Assembly: GCA_038501625.1 (NCBI GenBank)
Contig: JAZAYU010001043.1
Span: 1-64,000 of the forward strand
Length of the DNA stretch: 64,000 bases
Direction of reading: 5' to 3'
From: Corbicula japonica
Taxonomy: Eukaryota; Mollusca; Bivalvia; Venerida; Cyrenidae
Shown: positions 46,967-58,900 of the stretch, one piece after another
Layout: every line of letters starts with the position of its first letter
How positions within the stretch are numbered: the first letter of the stretch is position 1
Program-made: the position numbers and the translations under genes
The notes under the pieces: model-generated
The model's input: the letters and a program-made list of their open reading frames with translations, nothing else
Told to the model about the DNA's origin: nothing
The model's database searches: none

Positions 46967-49900
46967 GTAGGCGATAATACTTTTTTCAGTGTATCAGAAG
47001 ATAATTGTAAAATATGCATATCAGGAATTGCCGAATTCATAAAAACAGCATCCCCTCACATTCAAGAAGAGAGAGAGCATGGTTAATGAAATGATCAGTT
47101 TCAAAAAAAAAAAAACAACAAAAACATCACAATCAATTAACAAAAATGAGAACCCGGGGATTATTCGCCTTGAAACGGCTAGTGGAAAATCAAATTGCCA
47201 CTCGGGGGTTAAACCAGGTTCTTGGGTTAACCAATCTCACACTTGCCTCAACAGGTTCTACTAGTTCAAACAAGTACAGTTGTCTTGATTAAATAACTCA
47301 AACCCACCCATCAGCTCAACAATGTTGCATGCAAGAGCGAACAAACATATAAAACATACGAAGCTAATAGAACTGCAAAGCCAAAGAGGCGGGTACTCGA
47401 TGATCTTATCAAGACCAGAGCTCCTGGAGTAAAATCAACAAAAAGACGATAAGAAGGATAAAAGAAACAAATCGCGCTTTTATGCTAATAATAAACAATC
47501 TTCTCGTAAAGTGCGTTGTCAAAAACAAAGACACAAGAACAGTTCAGCATAAATGATATCTTCTGAACTTAACTTGCTAATTGAGTATTGGAGGACAATC
47601 TAACCTGCAATGTGTATCCACGGTCTATAAATTTGGCATATTTTAATGGATTAGTACGGAACAAATAACTAAAATGAAAATGATGATTAAATTTAAACAA
47701 CATGTTTAACAACTTTTAACATTTTTAACATCATAAAGTGATATTTGTGTTGTCAGTTAATTGTGACAAACAATTTTTCATCTGTGACTAGGGGTTCGTG
47801 TTTACTGTCTATACAAACACATTGTTTGGTCATTTCATAATCACAAGTTCTCTTTCCGACCTCGCCTTTTTTTGGCTTTATGTGGAAGCCATATTGTCTG
47901 AGTGCGACTATTCATGATATGCATGTTTCACTTGTTTACAGTTCTTAAAAAAAGGTGAAATATGCATATCAGGAATCGCCACATTCAGAAAAAACAGCCT
48001 CCCCACACAGTCAAGAAGAAGAGAGGGGGAGAGAGCATGGTTAATAAAATAATCAGTTTCAAAAAAGACACCACTAACAATAAACAAAAATGAGAACCCG
48101 AGGGGTTACCGCCTTGGAACGGTCAGTGGCAAATCAAATTGCCACTGGGGGTTTAAACCAGGTTCTAGGGTGCACCAACCTCACACTTGCCCCAACAGGT
48201 TCTCATATCACAAAACAAGTACAAGTTGTCTTGGTGAAAAGACTCCAACCCACTTATCTGCTTAACAATGTTGCATGCAAAAGCACACAAACATATAAAA
48301 CATAAGAAGCTAAGAGCATTGCAAAGCCGAAAGGGGTACTCAATGATCTTACCGAGACCAGAGCTCCTGGAGTAAAATCAGCAAGAACACGATGACAGGG
48401 ATAAAAGAAACAAATCGAGTTTCTAGGTTCTTTTAAGAAAAGATTTCCCCAATAACCTTCATAAACTCTTAAACCCCTGCCACCGTCGTGCAACCAAAGA
48501 GGTAAGCATAATGATCAACTGTAGAAGGGTTAATCACCAGGCCTGCAGAGCGCTGTAAAATATCATGTTGGTAACCTTTCTTTTTAAATTTACAGATGGT
48601 TTTTACGAATAACCGGGAGAAATTAACACTGCCTTTAATCTTTTTAAGTTTATAAATTAAATCACCATAAAAAACTGGTTGTGAAATACCTTGTTGCAAA
48701 AGTGATTTTAAACTGCATTTGTATTTATGAATTAAATCTGGGTATCGGCGATAAAACTTGCAAAAGGTTTTCCTTAATTTGTGATACCGATAACCTTGTT
48801 TTAAGAGTTTTTCTGTAATGCAAAGATTACGTTCATTGAAATCATTAACATTGTTGCAAGCTCTTGAAAAGCGAACAAGCTGTGAGATATAAACCCCATA
48901 AGATGTTGCACGGGGAACATCGCCGTCTAAAAACGGAAAATTTACTATATTAAAATTAAAATCATCTCTTTTATCATAAATTTTAGTAGTGACATAACCA
49001 TTTTCAATGGACAGATTTAGATCGAGAAAGTTTGCTTGCTTTTCTGAAGTGTTCGCTTTGTTAAGTTGTAGTTCTTTGGGATAAATCTTATTAACCAGTA
49101 ATGGAAAATGGTTATTGTCTATATTTAATAAATCATCAAGGTACCTCGAGGTGTTGTTAAAAGCTGTAATTATATCATCTTGATGTTCAGTAGAAAGAGA
49201 TAACATAAAGTCTCTTTCATAACAGTATAAAAACAGATCAGCAACAAGGGGTGCACAATTAGTACCCATTGGGATGCCTATTACTTGTTTATAAATAGAG
49301 GTACCGAATCTAACATAAATATTATCCAGTAAGAAAGTTAGCGACTCTATAAGGTCTTGACAAGTCCATAATGTATAATTATCATAAGAACCATCTGTAA
49401 AAAATGCCCTATGTTCATTACAAGCGATGAAGGTTTTATTTTCTCTAGCAAACGTTTTTTCAATGAGACTGGTTAGTTTGTCTCTTATTAAATTATGAGG
49501 GAGCGAAGTGTATAATGTTGAGAAATCATAAGTAGACAAACAGAACGCCCGAAAATTATTTGATTTAAGCTTTTTCAAAACGTCATTTGAATTTTTAATC
49601 GACCAAAATAAATTTTTGCCAGAAGTTTCAAAAACCTTATCACAATACCTAATTACGTGTTCTTTTATAGCTGTAAGACAAGATGTTAAGAGCACGGATA
49701 ATTTAGTAGTAGTGCAAGAACTAGAGTTAGCAATAAATCTTGCTTTATACGGTGTTTTATGCATTTTAGGTAACCAATACATAGTAGGTACTTTGTCTTG
49801 TTTCGGCTCAATACTGATTCTAAATTTTGTAATTTGTAGAGTGTGTGCAGTAACAATATCACTCTCAGATGAAGAAGTCAGTATATAAGCATTAGTGCTG

Positions 49901-52900
49901 TTCAGTTCTTCAGTTTGAATATTAATATAGTGTATTCGTCACACTATAATTACATTATTAGAAGCCTTATCAGCAGGTGTTAAAACAAATCTGTTATGAA
50001 AGTCTTGAATTCCTTTTTTCAAATGACGAAAGTTAAAACGAGGTCGAGGTGGTAATAAAGCAATGTTTCTTTCATAAAATGATATACGGGTGTCAATTAT
50101 TTTGAATATGTGCTTTTTCCAGTTAGAAAGTGCATTAGGCTCGGCATGTTCTCTTTTGCACCATTTATTGCAAAATAAGTTCAAAGACTCAGCAATTTCT
50201 GCACGGCATGCATTAAAGTCAATTTTGGATGATATTCTATATTTGGGACCTTTAGAAATTAAATTACGAATTCTAGAGTCTTTGATTAAATTAAGATCAC
50301 CGGTAACAATATGACCGGCAGGCTTATAGCAATATTTAGAAGTTAAACACTCTCAAGATTTTGGTGTATTTTCAATGATCTGTAAATCCGATGTAATTTT
50401 ATTGTAATTAAAAATTATATTTCTAGTTGGTTTGTTGTATTTATAACAAACCATAGGCGATTCAGTATTCTTAAAATAAATAGGAACAGCCGATTGAACT
50501 CTTTTATCTTTAAATATACTAGGAAGGTCAATAAAATCTATTCCTTTATTTAAAAAAGAAATTTTAAGGAAATGTCTTTGATGGTCCGATTCCAAGTCAA
50601 TATGCGGCCTGAGAACATGCCGAGTATAACACTGAATAAGACTAGCAACCTCGTAAAATGGATGGGTTCTAATGACGATGTCGTCGGCTTCCTCATCCAG
50701 TTTCTGCAGACTTGATATAGAAAGAGAAGCCAACCTAGATAGCATAGCGTGTCTGCCAGATTGTTTTAAAATAATATGTAGGTCATGAATAGAACAACGA
50801 ATACGTGATTTTCTTTTTATGTTTCCATTAGTTCTGCTTCCGTGCGACCTCGATTTTCTTTTACGTATTTCAAGTAATTCAAAGACGTCATAATCAGGAT
50901 TTTTAGAAATGTTGCCTTCTTGATAAATATTATCATTTAAACCAAGTGGGTAAGGAGTTTGTAATTTTTTAATCCATTTCTGCTCCGAAACGAGCCTGGC
51001 CCTGATTTTAAATGCTCTTGAAGCAGTGCTGTCAAATGTAAGTTTTTCTACTGGTTGAACGGAAATATTTTGTAAACGGTGTCCTGAATGCTTAAAGTGT
51101 TGGTATAAAAATGTTTTAAATTTGCTGTTGTTTCGAATTTTAGAACAATGTTGTCCAAAACGTGTTTTTAAAGGGCGACCTGTTTGTCCCACATATTGAA
51201 TACCACAGTTATTAGAATTTCAAGTTAAAACGTAAACAATATTATCAGTTCGTCAGTCTATATCATTATTAATGTTAACTGAGAAAGTTCTGCCGTTAAC
51301 TGTGGATTTAATGATAGAATTACAATTCAAATAATCACAGCATCTGCACCTCTTAGAATTGCACTTGAAAATAGAAGGATAAGGTCTGCGTCTTCCGTCA
51401 TTCAATTTATTTGTTGTAGAAATATCATACTTTCGAAGAATAGGCGATTTTAATGGATGTCCAAAAACGATGGTTGCTTATCCCACGTTCCCTTTATCTT
51501 TTCCTCTCTGCTTTTTTGTTGTATTGATTTGCGGGGAGGCCTTATGATGTGAGTGTAACTATTCCTGATTTGCATGTTTAATGTTTTCTTACAGTTTCCA
51601 AACCTGACTTGGAGGATGACCAAAAACGATGGCTGATTGTCGGTATATGTCTACATAGTGTGATTGCCCCAGCACTACGACAGTACATTCCTCAAACTGT
51701 CAGCCATATGTATAACAGTTTTGTGCAGAAAAACCAAATCAACACACAGACTTTTCAAAATTTTATGAAACCTTACAAGAGTAAAGACCTGAACTATGAA
51801 GCAATCAATAACAACTCAACTATTCCAAGGGTTAAAGGAAAACCAGCTATAGCAAAGTATGACTACGCGGTAAAAAGTGACGTGGAGTTTTCCAAATTGT
51901 TCTTGCCAACCTTGATGACACATTACAGTGGCTTTGATAGTTCGTGTGATTCCTCTGCACTGCTCGGCATAGTTATCAACATGGACTTCCCGCAATATTT
52001 GAAGACAGTAGCTGAACAGGTATAATCATTTATGAAATAAGCTGCCTAGGCAGATTTAAAGGTAGGTAGAAAATAGATTTGTCTCTATGTCACAGTCCAC
52101 TTCAACAACCATATACAGGTTAACATGATTGTGAAACAAGTCCCAACCCATCAACTTAATTGCAAATGACGCATACAAAAGCATGAAAACACACAAAAAA
52201 TAATGTAGCTAATTACATTGTCAAGCATATGGAGTTGAATAAGCATAAACTTGATGATACAGATCAAAGAAACGTATTGAGACCCTTAGTTTCTTTTTTC
52301 AACACTTTCACAGTTACAAGTTTAAACCAACAAGTGAACGTCGTTCAACAAAACAGAGGAGAAAAGCATTCAAATCTTGAGGGGTTAATCAACAAGTACT
52401 AAAATAGCCCGATACTATCTTTATTTTATCGTCATCTTTAGTTTTACATTATTGATTAAGTTTAACAATGTCACAACATGACATTTACAATGTACGTTTT
52501 GTTTAGTTGTACATAAAATCTCCTTAAACAATGGTTGAGAAATACTCTTACGCGGAAAACTTTGAAACCATTCAAACATTCAAAAACGAGACATATTAAA
52601 TAATAAACATATTATATAGCTAAATTAATGTCGTAGAAAATCCAATATATTATTTTTACGAAAATTATAATACAACGCAAAAGTAAATATTCGCGCAAAA
52701 TATTTATTTGTTTACAATAAATTAATCGTTTAAAAAGTATATCTCGAAAGACAAAGTATTAAAAGTTATCTCAGGCAAATGCAACATAATTGGCTTCTTT
52801 ATTTTGCAGAGTCTTTACAATATCAATAATCAGTTGCAAGTTGTTAAAATACCTTGAAAATATGTGTAGGACTCAGATCATTGGTGGGTCCCTTATCGTG

Positions 52901-55900
52901 GGCCGATTCCCAAATCGTGGGCCGATTGCAAAATTAACATTTATTAAGAATATAAGACCGATCAAAAATAAAAACCCATATTAACATGTAAATATAGAAT
53001 GGTTTAATCATTTGCATCATCACACAATATACAATTATGCCTTTTTTAATTGGTATCCGTTCACCTCATAAACAGATCCGTCAGCAGCATCTGTGATATT
53101 GTAAATTTTTCCAAAGTTTGTTTTTTCGGTAGCCAATGCACCGTCCTGGCCAAAAAAACGGACTTAAAATAACTAGTCCCTGCGGCTAGGGCAGGATTAA
53201 GTCTGTAATATAGGTTTTCGCCTATGTTCGGGTAGAAGGAGACGTCCTCCTTTAGGGACTTGCTAAACTGTTCCAAAGGGTACATTATACTACTAGTATG
53301 TAAATCGCGCACTTCGACACTTGTCTGCCTCTTTCGTTTCTGTTCCTAAAGGAAGCAAAAGTAAGAAAATAAATTGAGTGAAATGCAATAATATATACAG
53401 TAATTTACAATTGAGTGGACTACACCTACGATCGCAAGTATCGCCGCAGCAACGTAGAGACATACCAGCCGAGGCGTTCGGATTGCATAGATCGTGGAAC
53501 AACGGCGCGCACTTGTAATGCCGTCGCTCAGTGTTCTGAAATGAGCGCAATTGCTCACCATACGACCTACTGGATCTCCGCGTCGTGCACAGACACCACA
53601 TGTGTAAGTTGTGCATGCAGGGAGATTGTACGGCGTTCACTGAGATGTCTATAGCGCTTGTACAGATTGTTATTTAATTTAACTGCACTTTAAACCATAC
53701 TCTCTCTTTCTCTTCGTTTTGGCTGTGTGGGGAGGATGTGTCATTCTGAATGCGGCAATTCCTAATATGCATGCATACTTCACTTTTTTGCAATGAACGG
53801 ATCTATCAAGGACAAATGCAGACAATCTTTATCACTACCATCGGTTCATGCCTGAGCTGCAGTATGCACATGTTGGTCTACATCAACCCGTTATGGGGCC
53901 GTCACACCATGACGTTCTTGACCAGCGTTCTACGACGTTTGAGGAAACGTTGTTAGTCGTCCATGGTTGCTGGAATAGCGTTTCAGTCAGTCGTTTCTTG
54001 GTTGCTACAAATCGTTTTGTTTGCTGTGAACGACTCACTGGCGACCTGTCAACGACCGCTGAACGGTCCCCTAGCGCACGGAGCGTGTGACTTAATAAAA
54101 ACAAACGTCCTTTCGGCGTCCATTTAGCGTCATTCGAGCGTTACCCGAACGTCCATCCCTCAGCACGCTCGTGTAACGTTGACTTATCGTTCTTCATGCG
54201 CCAGTAACAAGTGAAAACATTCTAATGGTTTTGGGGTTTTCTTACGTGGTCCCTGTTACACGCTTTGAGTGCGTTAGACACACGCTAGTAATGCGTAAGA
54301 CTGAACGTTAATAACACGTCAGATCTGTCATCCTCATTATAGAACGCTCAAAAATGTCATAGTGTGACAGCCCTATAAGGGCGGTTGGAGCTCCGTGAAA
54401 GTGCAACGCACGAAGTGGAGGCACCGTGGTAGCTCAGACAATCGCCAACAAAAGCTCCGTATGAAGGCTATATACATGTATTAATTTCGCATTGATTCTG
54501 TCTTTTCCAGTTTTCGAGTTTTGAATACTTACAGCCTCGTCAGTTCCTCTTCCACAATGATCCCCAAAATGCCTTCTGTACGACTGTTTATAATATTCGC
54601 TTACATTGGGCTGTGAATAGAAAAAAGTGTTTGCATTGATCTACTGCCATATGATTATATGACGCCATAATAAATGTTCAGATTACGATGAAAATTATAT
54701 GCATTTTTGACAGTGAAACTTGATTTTGTAGTTAGGTAAAGCGTTTTTTTTACATCAAAATTATTTCCATAAAATTATGTAATCTATGTTGTTTAACTGC
54801 AAAGACATGTCCATAAATTAGATTGAATATATTTGCGTTGATGAATGCCAACAAATATCACACCCAGACCGGCAAAAAAAACGTACTCTGTCAACAAACA
54901 ACTCTCTAATAATTGTTTAAACTTTCACACATTTTAAACAATATTTTGAAAAGCATACGAAGTACTTCTTTAAACATTTACTAATGACAACGTCTACATA
55001 CTGCAAAATCGAATGGTTTTGGGCTAGGAAAGTGCTGGCTGAAGGGATCCGGAATCAGCGATTCATCCGACGTACTCTGAAAATTTTAAACACGAAACTT
55101 TAGAAATAGCTTTAGCAGATTTATTTTTTTTAAGCTTTTCCAAACCCGAAACGAAAGTAGCAGTCAACAACAGTCAATACATAAGTTTTCCCACAAAAAG
55201 TTGGCATCTTCTTAAGATATATCTGCCAACGGCTGTTTGGATATGTAGCAGGAATTGGCCGTCTGCTGCGCACGGTTTTGGGTATCTAGGTGGCGCATTT
55301 ACATTGATGACATTCAACCTTCCATTTAAATTTTAAAAACATATTTTTATAACCTGTATGATGTAAAATGATTTTTCGTTACATGAATTTAAAACACTTA
55401 TAATAGTTGTCTTTCTAATTTTAAAACTAATTTGTATCATGAAATAAAACAATGATAGCATATAGTACGGAAAGTACCTGAGTCTTGAACAGCGTATGAA
55501 TCGTCTCCCGAACATCTGGGAAATTCATCCGTCTAAGGCTTTCATATATGGAGTCAGGTCGCCTGTGATCTATCAGGTGATTTTCCAAAATCACTCTGAT
55601 TAACTCTTCCTTCCTTAAGCATCTCCTGTGGTGAGAACAAAGGAAAATATATTTACAAGTATATGAAAGTTAATGAAATTTTGACGGATAGCTAAAGTTG
55701 TCAATTTATGAAATAGGTTTTGTGAGGGCATGTCTTTTATTGCGATTTTTATATAAAACTATAAACTAGATCTAGATTAAAAATAAAAACTTCAAAAACC
55801 AAAACAAATGTTTATTAACGAAAACAAACCTGTGAAAAGTGGTATTGTCCTGGGAACGCCTGAATAATAGTGAATTGTCATCATCATAAAAATACGATTC

Positions 55901-58900
55901 CAAAATGTCTTTGTTTTCTTCTCTTGCAAAGTTTTTTGCTCAGAAATCTTTTTCGGACCCCATTTTGGATTCCTAAATTTTATTTTTGTTACGTTGATTA
56001 TTGTGTCATATTCCGCCTAAAACCTACCGGGATTCGGGTCTTTAGTTACAGATTTAGATCTTTTTTTCACTAGTGAAAATCCTACGTCGTCCATAAACGC
56101 CGCGTCCGGTTTTGTTGTGTTCTAGTTAAACTGACGTCGCGTCGACATCGGTTTCCCGCTCTTGAGACGTTGTATTTTGACACCAATTGGACGTCATTCT
56201 AAATCGGCCTACGATTTGAGATGTTTACAGCCCACGATCTGCGAACGGCCCGCGATTTGGAAATTGGCCCACGATTTGGGACCGGCCCACGATCTGAGTC
56301 CTACATATGATATCGTCTTAATTTATTGTAAGCCTTTATTGTATTTCTTTCTATACAATTAGCAAAACATCAGAAACTAAATGTTGTTCTTTTCGTAGGT
56401 ACGCCGTGATGTCCGAAATCCATGGGCTCACTGTAATTTCTCGGAGTGGGATGTGATTAAATTCCAGAGCTCCTTCCAGCTGATGTATCAGCTCGTGAAA
56501 AATCTCCAGTTACCTAACTCTGAAGAAACGGCTGTTCTTGGAAAACTTACAGAGTGGCTTACGAATGGTACTTTGTAATGTCAAATTGTTTAAATTGTTA
56601 AGTGATGGTATTGCAGACATTTCAAAAAGATAATGTAAATGATAGCTGAGAAAAGAATCTCTTAAAATTAATTAAGAATATATTCTACTTAATATCATTT
56701 CATCTTTCCTAAACTTTGTCATCAATAGTAGATGTTTTCAATTAAAATTCTGTTCCTAGATACGTCGTACGTTGTGAAGTAGAGCATTATGAATTTGAAA
56801 ATTTTAAGCATTTAATACATTAACGATAATTGTTACATTTTGATACACTTGCGCTTTTCGGGTCTATAGTATTAATACAATTTTTATCTGTTTAATCAAG
56901 GTATCCAGTTTCTTCAAGGCACAACTATTGGAATGGAACTGCTGCAAAAATTAAAGACAGAAACACATGCCTTAAGCAAATATTTGCTTGAAGTTGTTGG
57001 TCACACCGACGAAAGCATAAGGGAATCCCACCAAGCTATAGTCAGAATTGATAAAACTTTGAATGCGACTCACAATTTAGTAAATGAGCTGAAAACAGAG
57101 AGTCAGGAATTAAAAACAAACATGGAAAATGTTTCAGTCAAAGTAGGTCAATTGCATACATCACAAACACAACTCCGATCTGTAATAGAAGAATCAAATA
57201 AGGATCTAACGATTTTGAAAGCTAAAACAAAGGATTTCGAGAATCAAACAGCAGTCAATAAGCAATACATAGATGAAATTAAGGCAGACTTGACCAGCGT
57301 TAGAATTGATCAGAAGGAAGCAAGTGATGACATTAAAGAAATAAAGACTGAAATTCTATATAATCGGAAAGATTTTACAGAAATCAAAACCGATGTTGAA
57401 AAGAACAGAAGCGAAATCCACGAAACAAAGAGCAGAAGCGATAAAATTGAAAGTGATATACTGCAAACAAAAATTGACGTAATGAAAAACAGAGATGATA
57501 TCTCCAAACTTTCACAACACATCTCAACCTCTCCAGTGTCAAGGAGCGAATTCGTTTTTGTTCCAGATAGAGTGCCAAGTTTTGCTGCAAGAAAAGACGA
57601 AATCGAGCGAATAAACGTGGAATTTAATAGAATGAGTAACCGTCAACATACACAAGTAATATGTGGTCTAGGAGGTATAGGAAAAACATCATTGGCATTA
57701 GAATTTGCATGGCTATATCAAACATGTTATCCTGCTGGTATATTTTGGATGTCGGCAGAAACAAATGATGCTTTAGAAGATTCAATACAGCGTCTTTCCA
57801 TACAAGTAGACAAAATGGGTTCGGATAAAAAAGAAACACTTCATAAAGTATTAAACTGGTTATCTTTGCTACAAGGACAGTGGCTTCTTATAGTAGATAA
57901 TGTTGACGAAGATGAATTGTGTTGGGCTGTTAAAGAACTTGTTCATGGAAGCTGGAAGAGATCCTCCAAAGGTCACGTGATTATAACATCCCGGCGGAAA
58001 TCCACGGAGGCAGATTCAGACTTTCATGTGACATCGGATCAATGCATTACCTTAGATGTTTTTTCGGTGTCAGAAAGCAAACAGTTCATGATAAGTCGAT
58101 CCGGTGAAAGTGATGACAAAAATGAAAGCAGCCTTGATACTTTGGTTTCCGAGCTTGGAGGTTTGCCACTAGCGCTTGAACAGGCATCTGCACATATCAA
58201 AGCACTGAAGTGCACCTATAAACATTACCTGGAGAAATTTGAGAAGAAACGATTGAAATTCATGCAAAAAAGCAAGTCACCTATAGGTATTCCACAAGCA
58301 CGAAGAACGGTACTCACAACATGGCATTTGAATTTTGATTTAATTGCCAAACAGTCTCAAGATGACGGACTCGGCACAGCGGCTGTAACGGCAATGAAAG
58401 TTTCTGCTTTTCTTTTCGCAGACGAAATTCCACAGAATATTTTCAATGTTGGTTCCCCGAAAGTTTGCGATGATGACATTCTAGATTCTCTTCAAGAAGA
58501 TGTAGGGGCAAATCAGATTTCTGCAATTCTTTCACGATTTTCACTTTTTCAAGAAACTGGACCAAACACTTTGAGTGTTCATAGATTGGTGCAGGAAGTA
58601 GTTCGTGAAGATGTGACAGATTTAAATGAGAAGAAATTTATTTTAGAATGTGCAGTGCGAATGGTCAACAAAGCACTAGAATCGACAAATTCTCCATTAG
58701 AAGCAATTAGAGAAAAACAGATAGGCCGAACCCCTCTCCTCCTCTGGAGTAAACTATGCCTTCACGCAAATACAGTGCGAAAACATTTATTCGATTTTGC
58801 ACAGCAAAATACAATATATGGTTCGATTTGTTTCAACACTGAAACATCTAGGCTGTTGCAAGCCAGTTCTATATATCACAGTTTGAACCAGAGGCAAGAC

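Larger units (their letters stand above)
47956..51577 (-). mobile_element. Naiad-type Penelope-like retroelement with permuted domains
   Basis: The minus strand encodes a GIY-YIG endonuclease first and the reverse transcriptase last, the reverse of canonical Penelope elements. This is the diagnostic order of the Naiad clade described from invertebrates. About 105 bp at the 5' end (51577 down to about 51475) matches the 3' end in inverted orientation (both contain ATGCAtATCAGGAAT and GCCTCCCC), a pseudo-LTR style arrangement. A 3'UTR of about 510 bp follows the TAA. At least four partial relatives lie elsewhere in the window. Confidence 0.85.
46967..51594 (+). other. Intron 1 of the HEPN-NB-ARC gene
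   Basis: 4.63 kb, GT...AG. Almost all of it is Naiad-type sequence: a decayed minus-strand copy at 47005-47480, a plus-strand 3' fragment at 47862-47935, and the long minus-strand element at 47956-51577. TTACAGTT occurs at the left junction (47936-47943) and again exactly over the 3' splice site (51589-51596). Confidence 0.7.
52865..56305 (-). mobile_element. 3.44-kb TGT...ACA TIR element with 4-bp TSD, carrying its own gene
   Basis: The left end TGTAGGACTCAGATC is the exact inverse of the right end. TATG at 52861-52864 is repeated at 56306-56309. Just inside, ATCGTGGGCC boxes recur about every 20-25 bp (two or three on the left, five on the right in opposite orientation). TGT...ACA ends with a 4-bp duplication would fit Ginger-type elements, but the encoded protein shows no integrase motif that I recognise, so the superfamily is left open. 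Confidence 0.75.
52020..56398 (+). other. Intron 2 of the HEPN-NB-ARC gene
   Basis: 4.38 kb, GT...AG, of which 3.44 kb is the TIR element at 52865-56305. The left 845 bp is AT-rich without recognised features. Confidence 0.75.

Noticed and set aside
55940..55963. ATG at 55963 as start of the TIR-element gene, with selenocysteine at the following TGA
   Set aside because: A splice acceptor (ttctgag at 55939) joins the upstream exon 56028-56094 in the correct frame and removes this TGA, so no recoding is needed.
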